NCBI RefSeq assembly: GCF_035920445.1
Contig: NZ_CP109162.1
Span: 3,596,001 to 3,660,000 of the forward strand
Direction: 5' to 3'
Length of the DNA stretch: 64,000 bases
Source of the DNA: Nocardia sp. NBC_01730
GTDB lineage: Bacteria > Actinomycetota > Actinomycetes > Mycobacteriales > Mycobacteriaceae
Shown here: positions 47,217 through 55,689 of the stretch, one piece after another
How positions within the stretch are numbered: the stretch's first letter is position 1
How the letters are laid out: every line of letters begins with the position of its first letter
Notes under the pieces: generated by a model
Told to the model about the DNA's origin: nothing
Databases searched by the model: none
What the model saw: only the letters and a program-made list of their open reading frames with translations
Translations under genes and position numbers: made by a program

Positions 47217-47498
47217 ATGGCAGGACGTAAGCGGCATTCCGCGGAGGACATCGTGCGGAAGCTGCGCCGTGCCGACGAGCTCGCTGCCGCTGGGCAGACG
47301 GGTGAGCAGATCGCTGCTGATCTGGGAGTGTCGGCGGCGACGTTGTATAACTGGCGCCGCCAGTACGGCGGGGTGGACACCGATGCCGCGAAGGAGCTCA
47401 AGGAACTGCGTGAGCAGAACGCGAGGTTGAAGCGGCTGCTGGCGGACGCGGAGCTGGAGAAGGACGCGCTGCGGGAGATCGCGAGGGGAAAATTTTAG
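47217..47498 (+). CDS. IS3-family transposase OrfA
   Basis: The 93-residue protein has a helix-turn-helix (AEDIVRKLRRADELAAAG..GEQIAADLGVSAATLYNWRRQYGG) and a leucine-zipper-like tail (LKELREQNARLKRLLADAELEKDAL), as in IS407-group OrfA, which binds the IS ends. It ends with GGA AAA TTT TAG; the heptamer GGGAAAA (47486-47492) is a fitting -1 slippery site that would fuse it to OrfB. Confidence 0.9.
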   Translation: MAGRKRHSAEDIVRKLRRADELAAAGQTGEQIAADLGVSAATLYNWRRQYGGVDTDAAKELKELREQNARLKRLLADAELEKDALREIARGKF

Positions 47499-48361
47499 GC
47501 CCGGCCAGCAAGCGGCGGGCTGTTGACATGCTCAAACAGGTGATGGGCATGTCGGAACGGTTCGCGTGCAAGGTGGTTGGGCTGCATCGGTCCACGTATC
47601 GGCAGCTGCCAGCTGCGCAGACCCCCGCCGATCCGGATGTCGGGTTGCGGGTCTGGCTGCGTTCCTATGCCACGAAACATCAAGGGCACGGGTTCCGGCG
47701 TGCGTGGGCGGCGCTGCGGTTCGATGAGGGCTCGCAGGTGAACAAGAAGAGGGTGCACCGGCTCTGGCGGGAGGAAGGCTTGCAGGTGCGGGCGCACTCG
47801 CCACGCAAGCGGGCGGGGTGCTCGACTACGCCGCTGGTTGATGCGGATGCACCGAAGGTGGTGTGGGCGTTGGACTTTCAGTTCGACTCCACCACGGATG
47901 GGCGCGCGGTGAAGATCGCTTCGATGATCGACGAGCACACCCGTGAATCGCTGCTTCACCTGGTGGAGCGCTCGATCACCGCCGAGCGGCTGGTGGCCGA
48001 GTTGCAGGAGGTGTTCACCGCGCGCGCTGGGCCACCGAAGGTGCTGCGTATGGACAACGGTCCTGAAATGATTTCCCATGCGCTGCAACAGTTCTGCGCC
48101 GACCGGGTAGGGATCGTCTATATCCCGCCCGGCACGCCGTGGAACAACGGCCATATCGAATCGTTCAACCGGCGGTTACGCAGCGAGTGCCTCAACCGCA
48201 ACCACTGGACGAGCCTGCTCGAGGCCCGCGTCGTGATCGGCGACTTCAAGGACGAACACAACCGACGGCATCGGCATTCGGCGCTGGGCTATCTGACCCC
48301 TGCCGAGTACGCTGCCCGCTGCAGCCACACCCACCACCCCGTGGCCTGCAGCATCAACTGA
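47495..48361 (+). CDS. IS3-family transposase OrfB (DDE integrase)
   Basis: The protein carries the catalytic domain with DDE residues in VWALDFQFD, LRMDNGPEM and HIESFNRRLRSE, ending ALGYLTPAEYAA..SIN. An independent ATG is at 47528, but the frame is open to 47495, in the -1 frame of OrfA's end, so the active form is probably an OrfAB fusion made by frameshifting at 47486-47492. No disrupting mutation is seen. Confidence 0.9.
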   Translation, partial: LGPASKRRAVDMLKQVMGMSERFACKVVGLHRSTYRQLPAAQTPADPDVGLRVWLRSYATKHQGHGFRRAWAALRFDEGSQVNKKRVHRLWREEGLQVRAHSPRKRAGCSTTPLVDADAPKVVWALDFQFDSTTDGRAVKIASMIDEHTRESLLHLVERSITAERLVAELQEVFTARAGPPKVLRMDNGPEMISHALQQFCADRVGIVYIPPGTPWNNGHIESFNRRLRSECLNRNHWTSLLEARVVIGDFKDEHNRRHRHSALGYLTPAEYAARCSHTHHPVACSIN

Positions 48362-48618
48362 ATCCGGACGAAACAACCCGGACTCCAATGCCGGGTGGTC
48401 GCCTTATCGGGGACTGGTCACAACGACGTGCAGGAGAGACCCGCGCGACCAGTCGTGGCGGCCGACTGCCGAGACCGACGCTGGACCTCGTCGACTGATC
48501 TGTTGCCGCCGAGCTGCCCGCCGGAATCGACCGCCACGTCCTGCGCCGTTGGAGCGCTTTCGCGCTGTACCGGATTGAAGCTCGCGTGCCACCGAGTGCG
48601 GGGCCCGGGGGCATCAGC

Positions 48619-49860
48619 TCATGCGGCGGTGGGGTCGAACTCGGCGGTGACGCGGTCCACGAGTTTCTTGGCTTCGGGGCTGTCGCGGTCGGTGGGCAGC
48701 TCCACGGGCTGTCCGTTGATCGGGACGGTTACCGGCCGACGGTTCGCCAGTACCTTCCCGGCACCGTCGCCAAGCGGTACACCGGCCGAGGCCAGGATGC
48801 GGCCCATCACGGTGTCGGCGCCGACCGGCGGGAGGGCTACGACGCCCTGCGGCCACTGGACGCCTTTGATTTCGAAGAACTCATGGTAGCCGCCTATGTG
48901 CTGGTACCCGACCTGTTGCAAGTACAAATCGTCTGGCGTCGAGCCTTGCGTTTGATTTATCTCATCGTTGAACGTGCCTTGGAACACGCCGGTGGTGGGG
49001 TCGAAGTGTGCATATTGGCCCGACACGGACGCCTGCATCTCGAGCAAGTCGAACACAACCTTCATACCATCGGGAGCAGGCTGGTTGTCCTTGGAGTAGA
49101 GAGCCTTGGCGCTATCGATGTCGGGCGGGTTCCACATGTGCGGGACGATGTCGAGGTCGTTGGCGTAGCGCTGCACTCGTTGCAGGCGTTGGGTGGTGTA
49201 GTTGACGAATTCCTGATTGCAGAAACTCGGTCCGGCGGTCGAGAGCACGCTGATCCTGGCTTTCTCGGAATTGTCCCATAGCCATTGGGTGTCGCGCAGG
49301 AACAGGGCCAGCGTGGGTGATAGGGCACCGCCGAGGCTGTGGCCGGTGACGGTCAGGTCGATCGCCTTGTCGCCGAGCGTGCTCAGGAACTCGGGCAAGG
49401 TGTGACCGGCCCCGGGACGGTGGCCGGAGGGTTTAATACCCGTAAGGGTTTTCACCCCGATGGCCGTGCCGATCGTGTGCAAGGCGGCGCTATTCGCGAA
49501 CCACGGCGTCTGGAGAATGAAGGAGTCCTCGACGAGCCAGTCGAACACCAGTGCGTCGGTGCTGCCGGCCATGGCGATCACGTACCGGGAGCGATCCTCG
49601 GTGCTTCGCACCATGTACAGGGCGTTGACCGCGTACAAGTCGGTGTCGAACAGCGCGACTCCGGGACCCCATACGATCTCCCACCCTCCGATGACCTCCT
49701 GGTTGGTGTCGAGATACTGCTGGATCTTCTGATAGAGCGTCCCCTCCAGGTCGCTGTCTTCTTTGCTGATGCTGTTGACCAGATTCGCGTACTCGCACAG
49801 CTGGTATGTGACCTTGTCTTGCAGAGTCGGCTCATTGATCGTCGTGGATCGTGCAGTCAT
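48619..49860 (-). CDS. Class 3 lipase-family protein
   Basis: The 413-residue alpha/beta hydrolase has the nucleophile elbow VTGHSLGGALSPTLALF (Ser near residue 175), YANDLDIVPHMW with a candidate catalytic Asp, and GGYHEFFEIKG with a candidate His. The N-terminal YQLCEYANLVNSI and IAMAGSTDALVFDWLVED match fungal-type class 3 lipases. No signal peptide is seen, so it is probably intracellular or exported otherwise. It lies between two IS3-family copies; the substrate is unknown. Confidence 0.85.
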   Translation of the reverse strand: MTARSTTINEPTLQDKVTYQLCEYANLVNSISKEDSDLEGTLYQKIQQYLDTNQEVIGGWEIVWGPGVALFDTDLYAVNALYMVRSTEDRSRYVIAMAGSTDALVFDWLVEDSFILQTPWFANSAALHTIGTAIGVKTLTGIKPSGHRPGAGHTLPEFLSTLGDKAIDLTVTGHSLGGALSPTLALFLRDTQWLWDNSEKARISVLSTAGPSFCNQEFVNYTTQRLQRVQRYANDLDIVPHMWNPPDIDSAKALYSKDNQPAPDGMKVVFDLLEMQASVSGQYAHFDPTTGVFQGTFNDEINQTQGSTPDDLYLQQVGYQHIGGYHEFFEIKGVQWPQGVVALPPVGADTVMGRILASAGVPLGDGAGKVLANRRPVTVPINGQPVELPTDRDSPEAKKLVDRVTAEFDPTAA

Positions 49861-50015
49861 GTACCGCTCCTTGCCGTATGAGTTTCATCCGAAACAGAGA
49901 GGAGAAAGCGGTGACGCGCATTCACACGCCGCGTCCGCATCGGGGACAGATCATCCCGGACCGGTAGCTGTGGATACGAGTCTAGACGATCCACCACACA
50001 TGTGGGCGAAGCACC

Positions 50016-51308
50016 TTGCCCGTTCCCAATGAATGAGACCACCCGGTATTAGAGTCCTGTTGGCCCTGGTGAGGGCTGGAAGGGACGATGAGAGGTATGG
50101 CTGGACGGAAGCGGCATTCCAGGGAGGAGATCGTGCGGAAGCTGCGCCGTGCCGACGAGCTCGCCGCCGCGGGCAGACGGGTGAACAGATCGCCGCGGAG
50201 CTCGAGGTGTCGGCGGCCACGTTGTACAACTGGCGTCGCCAGTACGGCGGGATGGACACTGACGCGGCGAGAGAATTGAAGGACCTGCGGGAGCAGAACG
50301 CGCGGCTCAAGCGGCTGTTGGCGGATGCGGAGCTGGAGAAGGACGCGTTGCGGGAGCCCGCCACCATCATGACTGGAAAATGGTGAGCCCAGCGGCCGGA
50401 CGCCGCGTCGTGGACATGCTCAAACAAGTGATGGGCCTGTCGGAATGGTTCGCGTGCAAGGTCGTTGGGCTGCATCGGTCCACGTATCGGCGGCTGCCGG
50501 CCGCGCAGACCCCCGACGATCCGGACGCCGGTTTGCGGGCCTGGCTGCGCACCTACTCCACGAAACATCCGTGTCACGGGTTCCGACGTGCGTGGGCGGC
50601 GTTGCGGTTCGACGAGGGCAACGCGGTGAACAAGAAGAAGGTGCACCGGCTCTGGCGCGAGGAAGGCTTGCAGGTGCGTGAGCACCACCCACGCAAACGA
50701 GTCGGTGCGTCGTCGATGCCGCGGACCGACGCGAATGCACCGAAGGTGGTGTGGGCGTTGGATTTTCAGTTCGACTCCACCGTCGATGGCAAGGCGGTGA
50801 AGATCGCGTCGATGGTCGACGAGCACACCCGCGAATCGCTGCTGCACATGGTGGAGCGGTCAATCACCGCTGAGAAGCTCGTCACCGAGCTCGAGCGGGT
50901 GTTCGCCAGGACCGGCGGGCCACCGAAAGTGCTGCGGATGGACAACGGACCGGAAATGATTTCCCAAGCGCTGCAACGATTTTGCGCCGGGAAAACCGGA
51001 CCGCTTTACATTCCGCCGGATAACCGTGGAACAACGGCTTCATCGAGTCATTCAACCGGCGGCTGCGCAAAGAATGCTTGGACCGCAACCACTGGACGAG
51101 CCTACTCGAGGCTCGCGTGGTGGTCGGCGACTTCAAGGACGAACACAACCGGCGGCATCGGCACTCGGCGCTGGGCTACCTGACCCCGGCCGAGTACGCT
51201 GCCCGCTGCACCCACAGCCACCACCCGGTGGCCTGCGGCATCAACTGAATCGGGACGAAAACAACCCGGACTCAACAACCAGGTGGTCTCGTCATCGGGG
51301 ACCGGTCA
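50016..51308 (+). mobile_element. IS3-family insertion sequence, copy 2 (inactive)
   Basis: The 1293-bp relative of copy 1 lies in the same orientation with similar ends (left TTGCCCGTTCCC, right end TGACCGGTCCCC on the other strand). The flanks (CACC left, CTTG right) give no matching 4-bp duplication. The coding sequence has two frameshifts. Sequence divergence from copy 1 is visible throughout, so it is not a recent duplicate. Confidence 0.82.
50088..51248 (+). pseudogene. Frameshifted IS3-family orfAB
   Basis: OrfA begins at about 50097 (AGRKRHSREEIVRKLRRADELAAA) and loses one G near 50173, after which the true sequence continues in another frame (GQTGEQIAAELEVSAATLYNW). OrfB starts near 50413 and runs through VWALDFQFD and LRMDNGPEM, then loses a base near 51020 (IPPDNRG instead of IPPGTPWNNG), putting the catalytic Glu segment out of frame. 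No functional transposase can be made. Confidence 0.85.
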
Positions 51309-51422
51309 CTTGGGGAACGCTCGGTAAGCCGATGAGTGTGCATATCTCGGGCGGCGCGTGCGGACCCGGCACTACGCAGTACCGCCGATCGAGTTGCCCG
51401 CGCATGTCTTCGGCAATGTTCA

Positions 51423-52316
51423 TCAGTGTCGGGCGGTGTAAGCGGAGTACTGCCATGCACCTTCACGCTCCAGCCAGGTGGTGAAATCCAGCAGTTCCGG
51501 ATGGCATCGCCGCAGCGACACGATGTCGGCATTCCAGCCGCCGCCCTGGTTGGCGAACCGGTAGCCGGCGAGGGCATCGGGGTCCTTGTCCAACAACGCT
51601 TCTCGTGGGATCGCTCGGTATTCGATCGATTGTCCGAGGGACCGGCTCATGGCCTCGGTGATCTCGGTCATGGTCAGCTCGTCGCCCGCCAGTTCCACCG
51701 CGGCTCCGATGTATTCGTCCGGATGAGTAAAAGCCCGCGCAGCGAAGACACCGATGTCGGTACCCGCGATCAGCTGCACGGGTACGTCCGGATGGATGAC
51801 ATCGGTGAGTACTCCCTCGTGCAAGCCGAAGCGGGGGTCGAGCTGGTTCTCCATGAAGCGCACCGGGCGTAATGCGGTGGTCGGCAGGCCGAGCCGAGTC
51901 GAGTATCTCTCCAACTCCGCCTTGCTCTGCCAGCGGCGAATGCCGTGATCGGCGTCCGCAGCGCCGACCGAGGCGTAAACGAAGTGAGCAACACCCGCTG
52001 CCGCGGCCGCATCCGCGACATTGCGGCCGAGCCTCAGTTCATCGTCGACGGTGAAGCCGGGAGGTGTGCCAGGGTATCCCACGGTCGGTTGCACGCTGAA
52101 CACCCCGTGAACACCCGCCGCCGCCGTGTCCAGCGTGGTTCGGTCGCCCATATCACCACGCGCCAGTTCCGCACCCGCCTCTGCCAACACCCGAGCACCC
52201 GCCGTGTCCGGGTCACGCACCAGCGCACGCACCCGCCAACCCGCCGCCAGCAGTGCGCGAGCCGTTGCGCCACCCTGGGTGCCCGTCGCTCCGGTAACCA
52301 ACACGATGTCCGACAT
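51423..52316 (-). CDS. NmrA/HSCARG-like NAD(P)-binding protein
   Basis: The 297-residue atypical SDR has VTGATGTQGGATARALL at the N-terminus, FVYASVGAAD, and RPVRFMENQLDP, as in NmrA/HSCARG proteins that bind NADP and act as redox sensors or reductases. It is divergent from a TetR gene, and two GGGGA-N3-TCCCC operators lie between them, so TetR repression is likely. Confidence 0.88.
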   Translation of the reverse strand: MSDIVLVTGATGTQGGATARALLAAGWRVRALVRDPDTAGARVLAEAGAELARGDMGDRTTLDTAAAGVHGVFSVQPTVGYPGTPPGFTVDDELRLGRNVADAAAAAGVAHFVYASVGAADADHGIRRWQSKAELERYSTRLGLPTTALRPVRFMENQLDPRFGLHEGVLTDVIHPDVPVQLIAGTDIGVFAARAFTHPDEYIGAAVELAGDELTMTEITEAMSRSLGQSIEYRAIPREALLDKDPDALAGYRFANQGGGWNADIVSLRRCHPELLDFTTWLEREGAWQYSAYTARH

Positions 52317-52361
52317 CGCAGCCTCCTCGAGTAGCGCTGTTCGCCTGTATCGGCAATAAGT

Positions 52362-52411
52362 GGGGATTGTCCCCGCTTAACCGTCGGCTACGATACGGGG
52401 ACTATCCCCGT
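52362..52411. promoter_or_regulatory. Twin TetR operators GGGGA-N3-TCCCC
   Basis: GGGGATTGTCCCC (52362-52374) and ACGGGGACTATCCCCGT (52395-52411) are perfect inverted repeats with centres 35 bp apart in the 112-bp gap between divergent starts. Each lies near one gene, as expected for a TetR repressor controlling itself and its neighbour. Confidence 0.75.
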
Positions 52412-52428
52412 TTTGCAATCGGAGTGTA

Positions 52429-52998
52429 ATGACACCAGCCCCGAGCAGACCGGCCCGCGCCGACGCGCTGCGCAATTACGAGCGGCTCATCACCGCCGCC
52501 ACCAATGCCTTCGCCGAACACGGCCCGCAGGTGCCGCTGGACGACATCGCACGCGCCGCCGGGGTCGGCAATGCCACGCTCTACCGCCATTTCCCGACCA
52601 GACAGGCACTACTGGAAGCGGTTCACCACGACCACATAGAGGCACTGGTCCACCGAGCCGGCGACTTGGCCACGGCACACGCCCCCGCCGAGGCGCTCAG
52701 GTTGTGGCTCGACACCGTTGTCGCACAGGGAAGCGCCACCCGCGGCCTGGCGGCCTCGCTGCTCGCAGTCATAGGCACATCGACCGAATCTTGGTGCCGG
52801 AAAGAAATATTCGCCGCGGCAACCGGCCTTTTGCAGCGCGCTCAGGACGCGGGCGAGATCCGTTCCGGGCTGACCGCACCCCAGTTACTGAAGCTCGTCA
52901 ACGCGATAGCCCTTGCCACTGAAGGAGATCCGGACCGAACCCAGCAAGCCCACACACTGCTGGACTTCCTCTTCGACGGCCTTCGCGTCCAAGCGTGA
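52429..52998 (+). CDS. TetR-family regulator
   Basis: The 189-residue protein has a TetR DNA-binding domain (RLITAATNAFAEHGPQVPLDDIARAAGVGNATLYRHFPTRQALLEAV, residues about 19-65) and a helical C-terminal ligand domain. GGAGTG precedes the ATG. The divergent NmrA-like gene and itself are the likely targets through the twin operators. Confidence 0.92.
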   Translation: MTPAPSRPARADALRNYERLITAATNAFAEHGPQVPLDDIARAAGVGNATLYRHFPTRQALLEAVHHDHIEALVHRAGDLATAHAPAEALRLWLDTVVAQGSATRGLAASLLAVIGTSTESWCRKEIFAAATGLLQRAQDAGEIRSGLTAPQLLKLVNAIALATEGDPDRTQQAHTLLDFLFDGLRVQA

Positions 52999-53096
52999 CA
53001 CTGTGCACGCGACAGACCTGTGCGCAGCTCGAACGGACTGGCCGAACGTTCGCCGATGCCGCTGATCGCGCTGTCCGGACTGGCACATACGGCGCG

Positions 53097-53130
53097 GCCC
53101 GGCCCGGGATAGAACGGTCCTGGGCCGGGC
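53097..53130. terminator. GC-rich terminator hairpin
   Basis: Arms 53097-53109 and 53118-53130 (12 of 13 pairs, half-site GCCCGGCCC) form a strong stem. It lies after the TetR gene on the plus strand and after the decayed CMD gene on the minus strand. Confidence 0.6.
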
Positions 53131-53147
53131 AGGGATTGGTGTGCCGG

Positions 53148-53308
53148 TCAGTTCGCCACGTTGTCGAATGTGCCGGCCTGGTAGGAGCCGCCTGTGGTCT
53201 TGGTGATCACCAGCAGCCGGTTGCGGCGTTGATCATGGCGACCAGGTAGACCAGTGCGGCGATCTGGTCATCGTCGTAGTGCTTGCGCACCAGGAACTCC
53301 CGCCGACT
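53148..53308 (-). pseudogene. C-terminal remnant of a carboxymuconolactone decarboxylase-family protein
   Basis: The minus strand reads SRREFLVRKHYDDDQIAALVYLVAMINA and, after a frame shift near 53230, NRLLVITKTTGGSYQAGTFDNVAN followed by a stop. This is the end of an AhpD/CMD-type protein. The catalytic Cys region is missing, so it is non-functional. Confidence 0.65.
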
Positions 53309-53475
53309 CACAGCAAAGATCTCACCGTGACGGACATCGCCTTCGACTCAGCAATTGGGCGGAAAACATCCTCTTCTGCCGCGTGGCGCGCGTTCGCGAA
53401 CGTCCGCAACTGGCCGATTACATCGCAGTCGATCGCAGGGCGCATTCCGAGCTGCGCGCTCGAGTTTGTCCCGAA

Positions 53476-53904
53476 TCAGGAAGACGATCGCCGAATCGGC
53501 CGCCGGACGGCGACTCGTGCCAGGCTCATGACAACCCCGGCGACTCCGACCCCCACACCCCATCCGGCCAGCACATCGGTCGGCCAGCGCGCCCCCAGGT
53601 AGACCATCGCGATACCGATCGATACGACCAGCGTGGCAATAAGGCCCGCGATCCAGCGCCGGCGCTCCATCGGCCAGGGCAGCGCCGGATAGGCGGTGAC
53701 CGTGACAGCCGCGGTCACCGCGGCCACGGTCGACGGCATCGAGAACGCACCGACCTGAACTACCGACAGATCTACCGGTGGGCGCTCCCGCTGAATCATA
53801 TGCTTCAGAGCCCTGGCTGCCGACTGCGCCGCCACTACCGACACAGCGATCGTAATCCCTTGCCACCACCAGCGTTTCGTGACCACAACAACCAGACCCA
53901 CCAC
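53476..53904 (-). CDS. PAP2-like membrane protein with degenerate active site
   Basis: The protein of about 142 residues keeps the PAP2 layout: KHMIQRERP (first motif), SMPSTVAA where PSGH is expected, and AMVYLGARWPTDV where SRxxxxxHxxxD is expected. Both catalytic His are replaced (Val, Arg) and the Ser-Arg pair is lost, so phosphatase activity is unlikely. Four hydrophobic segments remain; the N-terminal helices of normal members are missing and there is no clear ribosome site, so it may be a decaying gene. It follows 53965-54522 on the same strand. Confidence 0.6.
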   Translation of the reverse strand: MVGLVVVVTKRWWWQGITIAVSVVAAQSAARALKHMIQRERPPVDLSVVQVGAFSMPSTVAAVTAAVTVTAYPALPWPMERRRWIAGLIATLVVSIGIAMVYLGARWPTDVLAGWGVGVGVAGVVMSLARVAVRRPIRRSSS

Positions 53905-53964
53905 ACCGGCCGTAACTATGACTGCCCTCTCGCTGCCGCCATCTTCTTGGGGATGATCGGAAAG

Positions 53965-54522
53965 TCAGCGCGCGTGCCGGTGCATGAGCGTGTCACGGGC
54001 GGCGGTAGTAGGCAGCAGAACATCCGCGCCACCATCGTAGGGATGGTGGATCCGCTTCAAACACAAACCAGCGATCATGACCCCTGCGGTGGCGTCGTCG
54101 GCGACGGCACACAGAAGTTCGTCGACAGCGCCGTGCCGCCAGGGGATCTGGCTGACGAACAGATGGGTGTAGGAGATGAACTCGGCGTCGGTCTCGGTGG
54201 GGTTCTGGCAGACAGACGTCCAGTAGCGGGCACCGGGATGCCACCGTGCGTGGTCATCGGGCCGCGCGTCCGGCTCAGGATGGTCGGACCAGTCGCAGGT
54301 GATGAGGTAGACCTCCTGCCCGGTGAACAACTCGTCCAGGACCGTGTTGTACCGGTCGAGCGCGATGCCGTACTCGTCAGCAGTTCCTGGATAGCGCTTC
54401 GAGCCAGGCAGGCCATGGAACCGCACCCACCGATCCCGATAGGCATGCTTCAACTCATCCGCCAACGGTGGACACCGCGGCCAACGTCGTTGCCAGAGCT
54501 CCAAAAGATCGTCACTGCCCAC
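53965..54522 (-). CDS. Conserved hypothetical protein
   Basis: I do not recognise this 185-residue protein. It is soluble, rich in Trp, Asp and His: WVRFHGLPGSKRYPGTADEYGIALDRYNTVLDELF, then VYLITCDWSD, and HHPYDGGADVLLPTTAARDTLMHRH at the end, which looks like a strand pattern common in bacterial immunity-like proteins. It starts 4 bases after the DUF4254 stop, so it belongs to the minus-strand unit 55440-53476. Confidence 0.6.
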   Translation of the reverse strand: MGSDDLLELWQRRWPRCPPLADELKHAYRDRWVRFHGLPGSKRYPGTADEYGIALDRYNTVLDELFTGQEVYLITCDWSDHPEPDARPDDHARWHPGARYWTSVCQNPTETDAEFISYTHLFVSQIPWRHGAVDELLCAVADDATAGVMIAGLCLKRIHHPYDGGADVLLPTTAARDTLMHRHAR

Positions 54523-54526
54523 CCGA

Positions 54527-54982
54527 TCACAGTATCCGCAGGTTGAACGGCAAGCTCACAGCGTTCGGCAGCCGACGACGCCCCGTGGCGAGTTCGGTGA
54601 CCAGATCCTCATAGCCGACGGCCAACTCGGCCAAGCGCTCCCACGCGAACCAGAGGTCCCATTCCGCGTCGTCGGCCATGGCCGCGTACGCACGGGCGCT
54701 GAGCTGGGCGAGGCGGTCGATCACCGCGCCAAGCGACTCGGTGTGCAGGTAGGCGCCACCATGTGCGGGTGGCAGCCGCACCTCGGCCCAGCGGTCGATG
54801 TCCCGGACCAGGCGAGCGCGCTGCTCATCGAGGTCGGCGACGACCGCCTGGACCGCGCCGAGACTGCGCGCATGCAGGTCGGCGAGTTCGCAGGCCCGGC
54901 GCAGCACCGGATGATCGGGCAGCGGCTTCCCGTCTCGGCAGGCACGCAGCAATTGGCTTCTCGTCGGCAGACGATCGCTCAC
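54527..54982 (-). CDS. DUF4254 domain protein (copy 3)
   Basis: The 151-residue third DUF4254 protein has PTRSQLLRACRDGKPLPDHPVL, ACELADLHARS, LVRDIDRWAE, YLHTESLGAVIDRLAQL, and LAELAVGYEDLVTELATGRRRLP. The GTG at 54982 overlaps the upstream TGA as GTGA, so it is coupled to the 153-residue gene. Function unknown; the conserved TES(L/V)G..(I/V)DR(L/M)A helix is shared by all three copies. Confidence 0.72.
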   Translation of the reverse strand: MSDRLPTRSQLLRACRDGKPLPDHPVLRRACELADLHARSLGAVQAVVADLDEQRARLVRDIDRWAEVRLPPAHGGAYLHTESLGAVIDRLAQLSARAYAAMADDAEWDLWFAWERLAELAVGYEDLVTELATGRRRLPNAVSLPFNLRIL

Positions 54983-55440
54983 CGCGCGCCTTTCCGGCCC
55001 GCGCAGGTCAACACGCAATCCACGATGACCGCACCGGACGGGCGGAACGTGTCGCGCGGCGCCACCACCCACTGCCGAAACCCGCCGCTCGCTTCGGCGG
55101 GCGAAGGCAGCGCGATCTCGCCGCCGAAAGGCACGATCGACACGTCGAGCCGGAACAAGGCCGAGAACAAGCGCATATCGTCGGGTACATCCGGGCGGCA
55201 CAGGAAAGTCCATCTGCGAGAACGGATATGGGCGACCACCGGGCCGACCGGATACCCACGGAAGACCAGGTCGTCACGTACCCACTGGCCCAGCCGACCG
55301 GGCATCGTGATCCCGCCGACCACACCCGCCTTCACGACAATCCGGCCGACCTCTGGGTGTATTCCGGCCGGTAGCCCACAGGTGCGCCGGTAATAGACGC
55401 AGCGAGAAGCGGGCGTATCCGCGAATGCCGCATCGTCCAT
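54979..55440 (-). CDS. Conserved hypothetical protein of Nocardia type
   Basis: I do not recognise a named domain in this 153-residue protein. It contains GLPAGIHPEVGRIVVKAGVVGGITMPGRLGQWVRDDL, GPVVAHIRSRRWTFLCRPDVPDD and LFRLDVSIVPFGGEIALPSP, a compact alpha/beta pattern ending GFRQWVVAPRDTFRPSG. The ATG at 55440 has GAGG 7 bases upstream. It is the first gene of a four-gene minus-strand unit with DUF4254, the 185-residue protein and the PAP2-like gene. Confidence 0.65.
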   Translation of the reverse strand: MDDAAFADTPASRCVYYRRTCGLPAGIHPEVGRIVVKAGVVGGITMPGRLGQWVRDDLVFRGYPVGPVVAHIRSRRWTFLCRPDVPDDMRLFSALFRLDVSIVPFGGEIALPSPAEASGGFRQWVVAPRDTFRPSGAVIVDCVLTCAGRKGAR

Positions 55441-55689
55441 TCGCCATCCTCGATTCACATCGTCCGGTAAGAAACAGCCCCCGGTTCTGGACCTGGAACC
55501 GTTGTCGCGGTTAAGGTTTCAGGACTTCTTCGATTCGGACCGGGCGCGTTCAGTAGAGCACCGGATATTGCTGGGCGGGACATTCTCAGTTGTGGAATCC
55601 GGCGGAAATCGCCCAGGTTCCAAGGCACCCCGCCAAAACGTTCCAGTTTGATACCTGGCCAATAGTTAGGCTACGAAAGGGAATTCGTC

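Larger units (their letters stand above)
47136..48420 (+). mobile_element. IS3-family (IS407-like) insertion sequence, copy 1
   Basis: The 1285-bp element has imperfect terminal inverted repeats (left TGGCCCGTTCCC, right end reads TGACCAGTCCCC on the other strand; similarity extends about 40 bp) and is flanked by the 4-bp direct repeat CAAC (47132-47135, 48421-48424), the size expected for the IS407 group. It encodes an intact orfA/orfB pair and may still be active. Confidence 0.88.

Noticed and set aside
47136..51308. Composite transposon carrying the lipase gene
   Set aside because: Copy 1 has its own 4-bp duplication, copy 2 is diverged and lacks one, so they inserted separately.
50012..51312. 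Target duplication of IS copy 2 (CTTG at both sides)
   Set aside because: It appears only if the left end is moved 3 bases into the inverted repeat, which breaks alignment with copy 1 and the TG terminus.
53254..54546. A 430-codon plus-strand frame
   Set aside because: It is antisense to the PAP2-like and 185-residue genes, has shadow composition and no family similarity.
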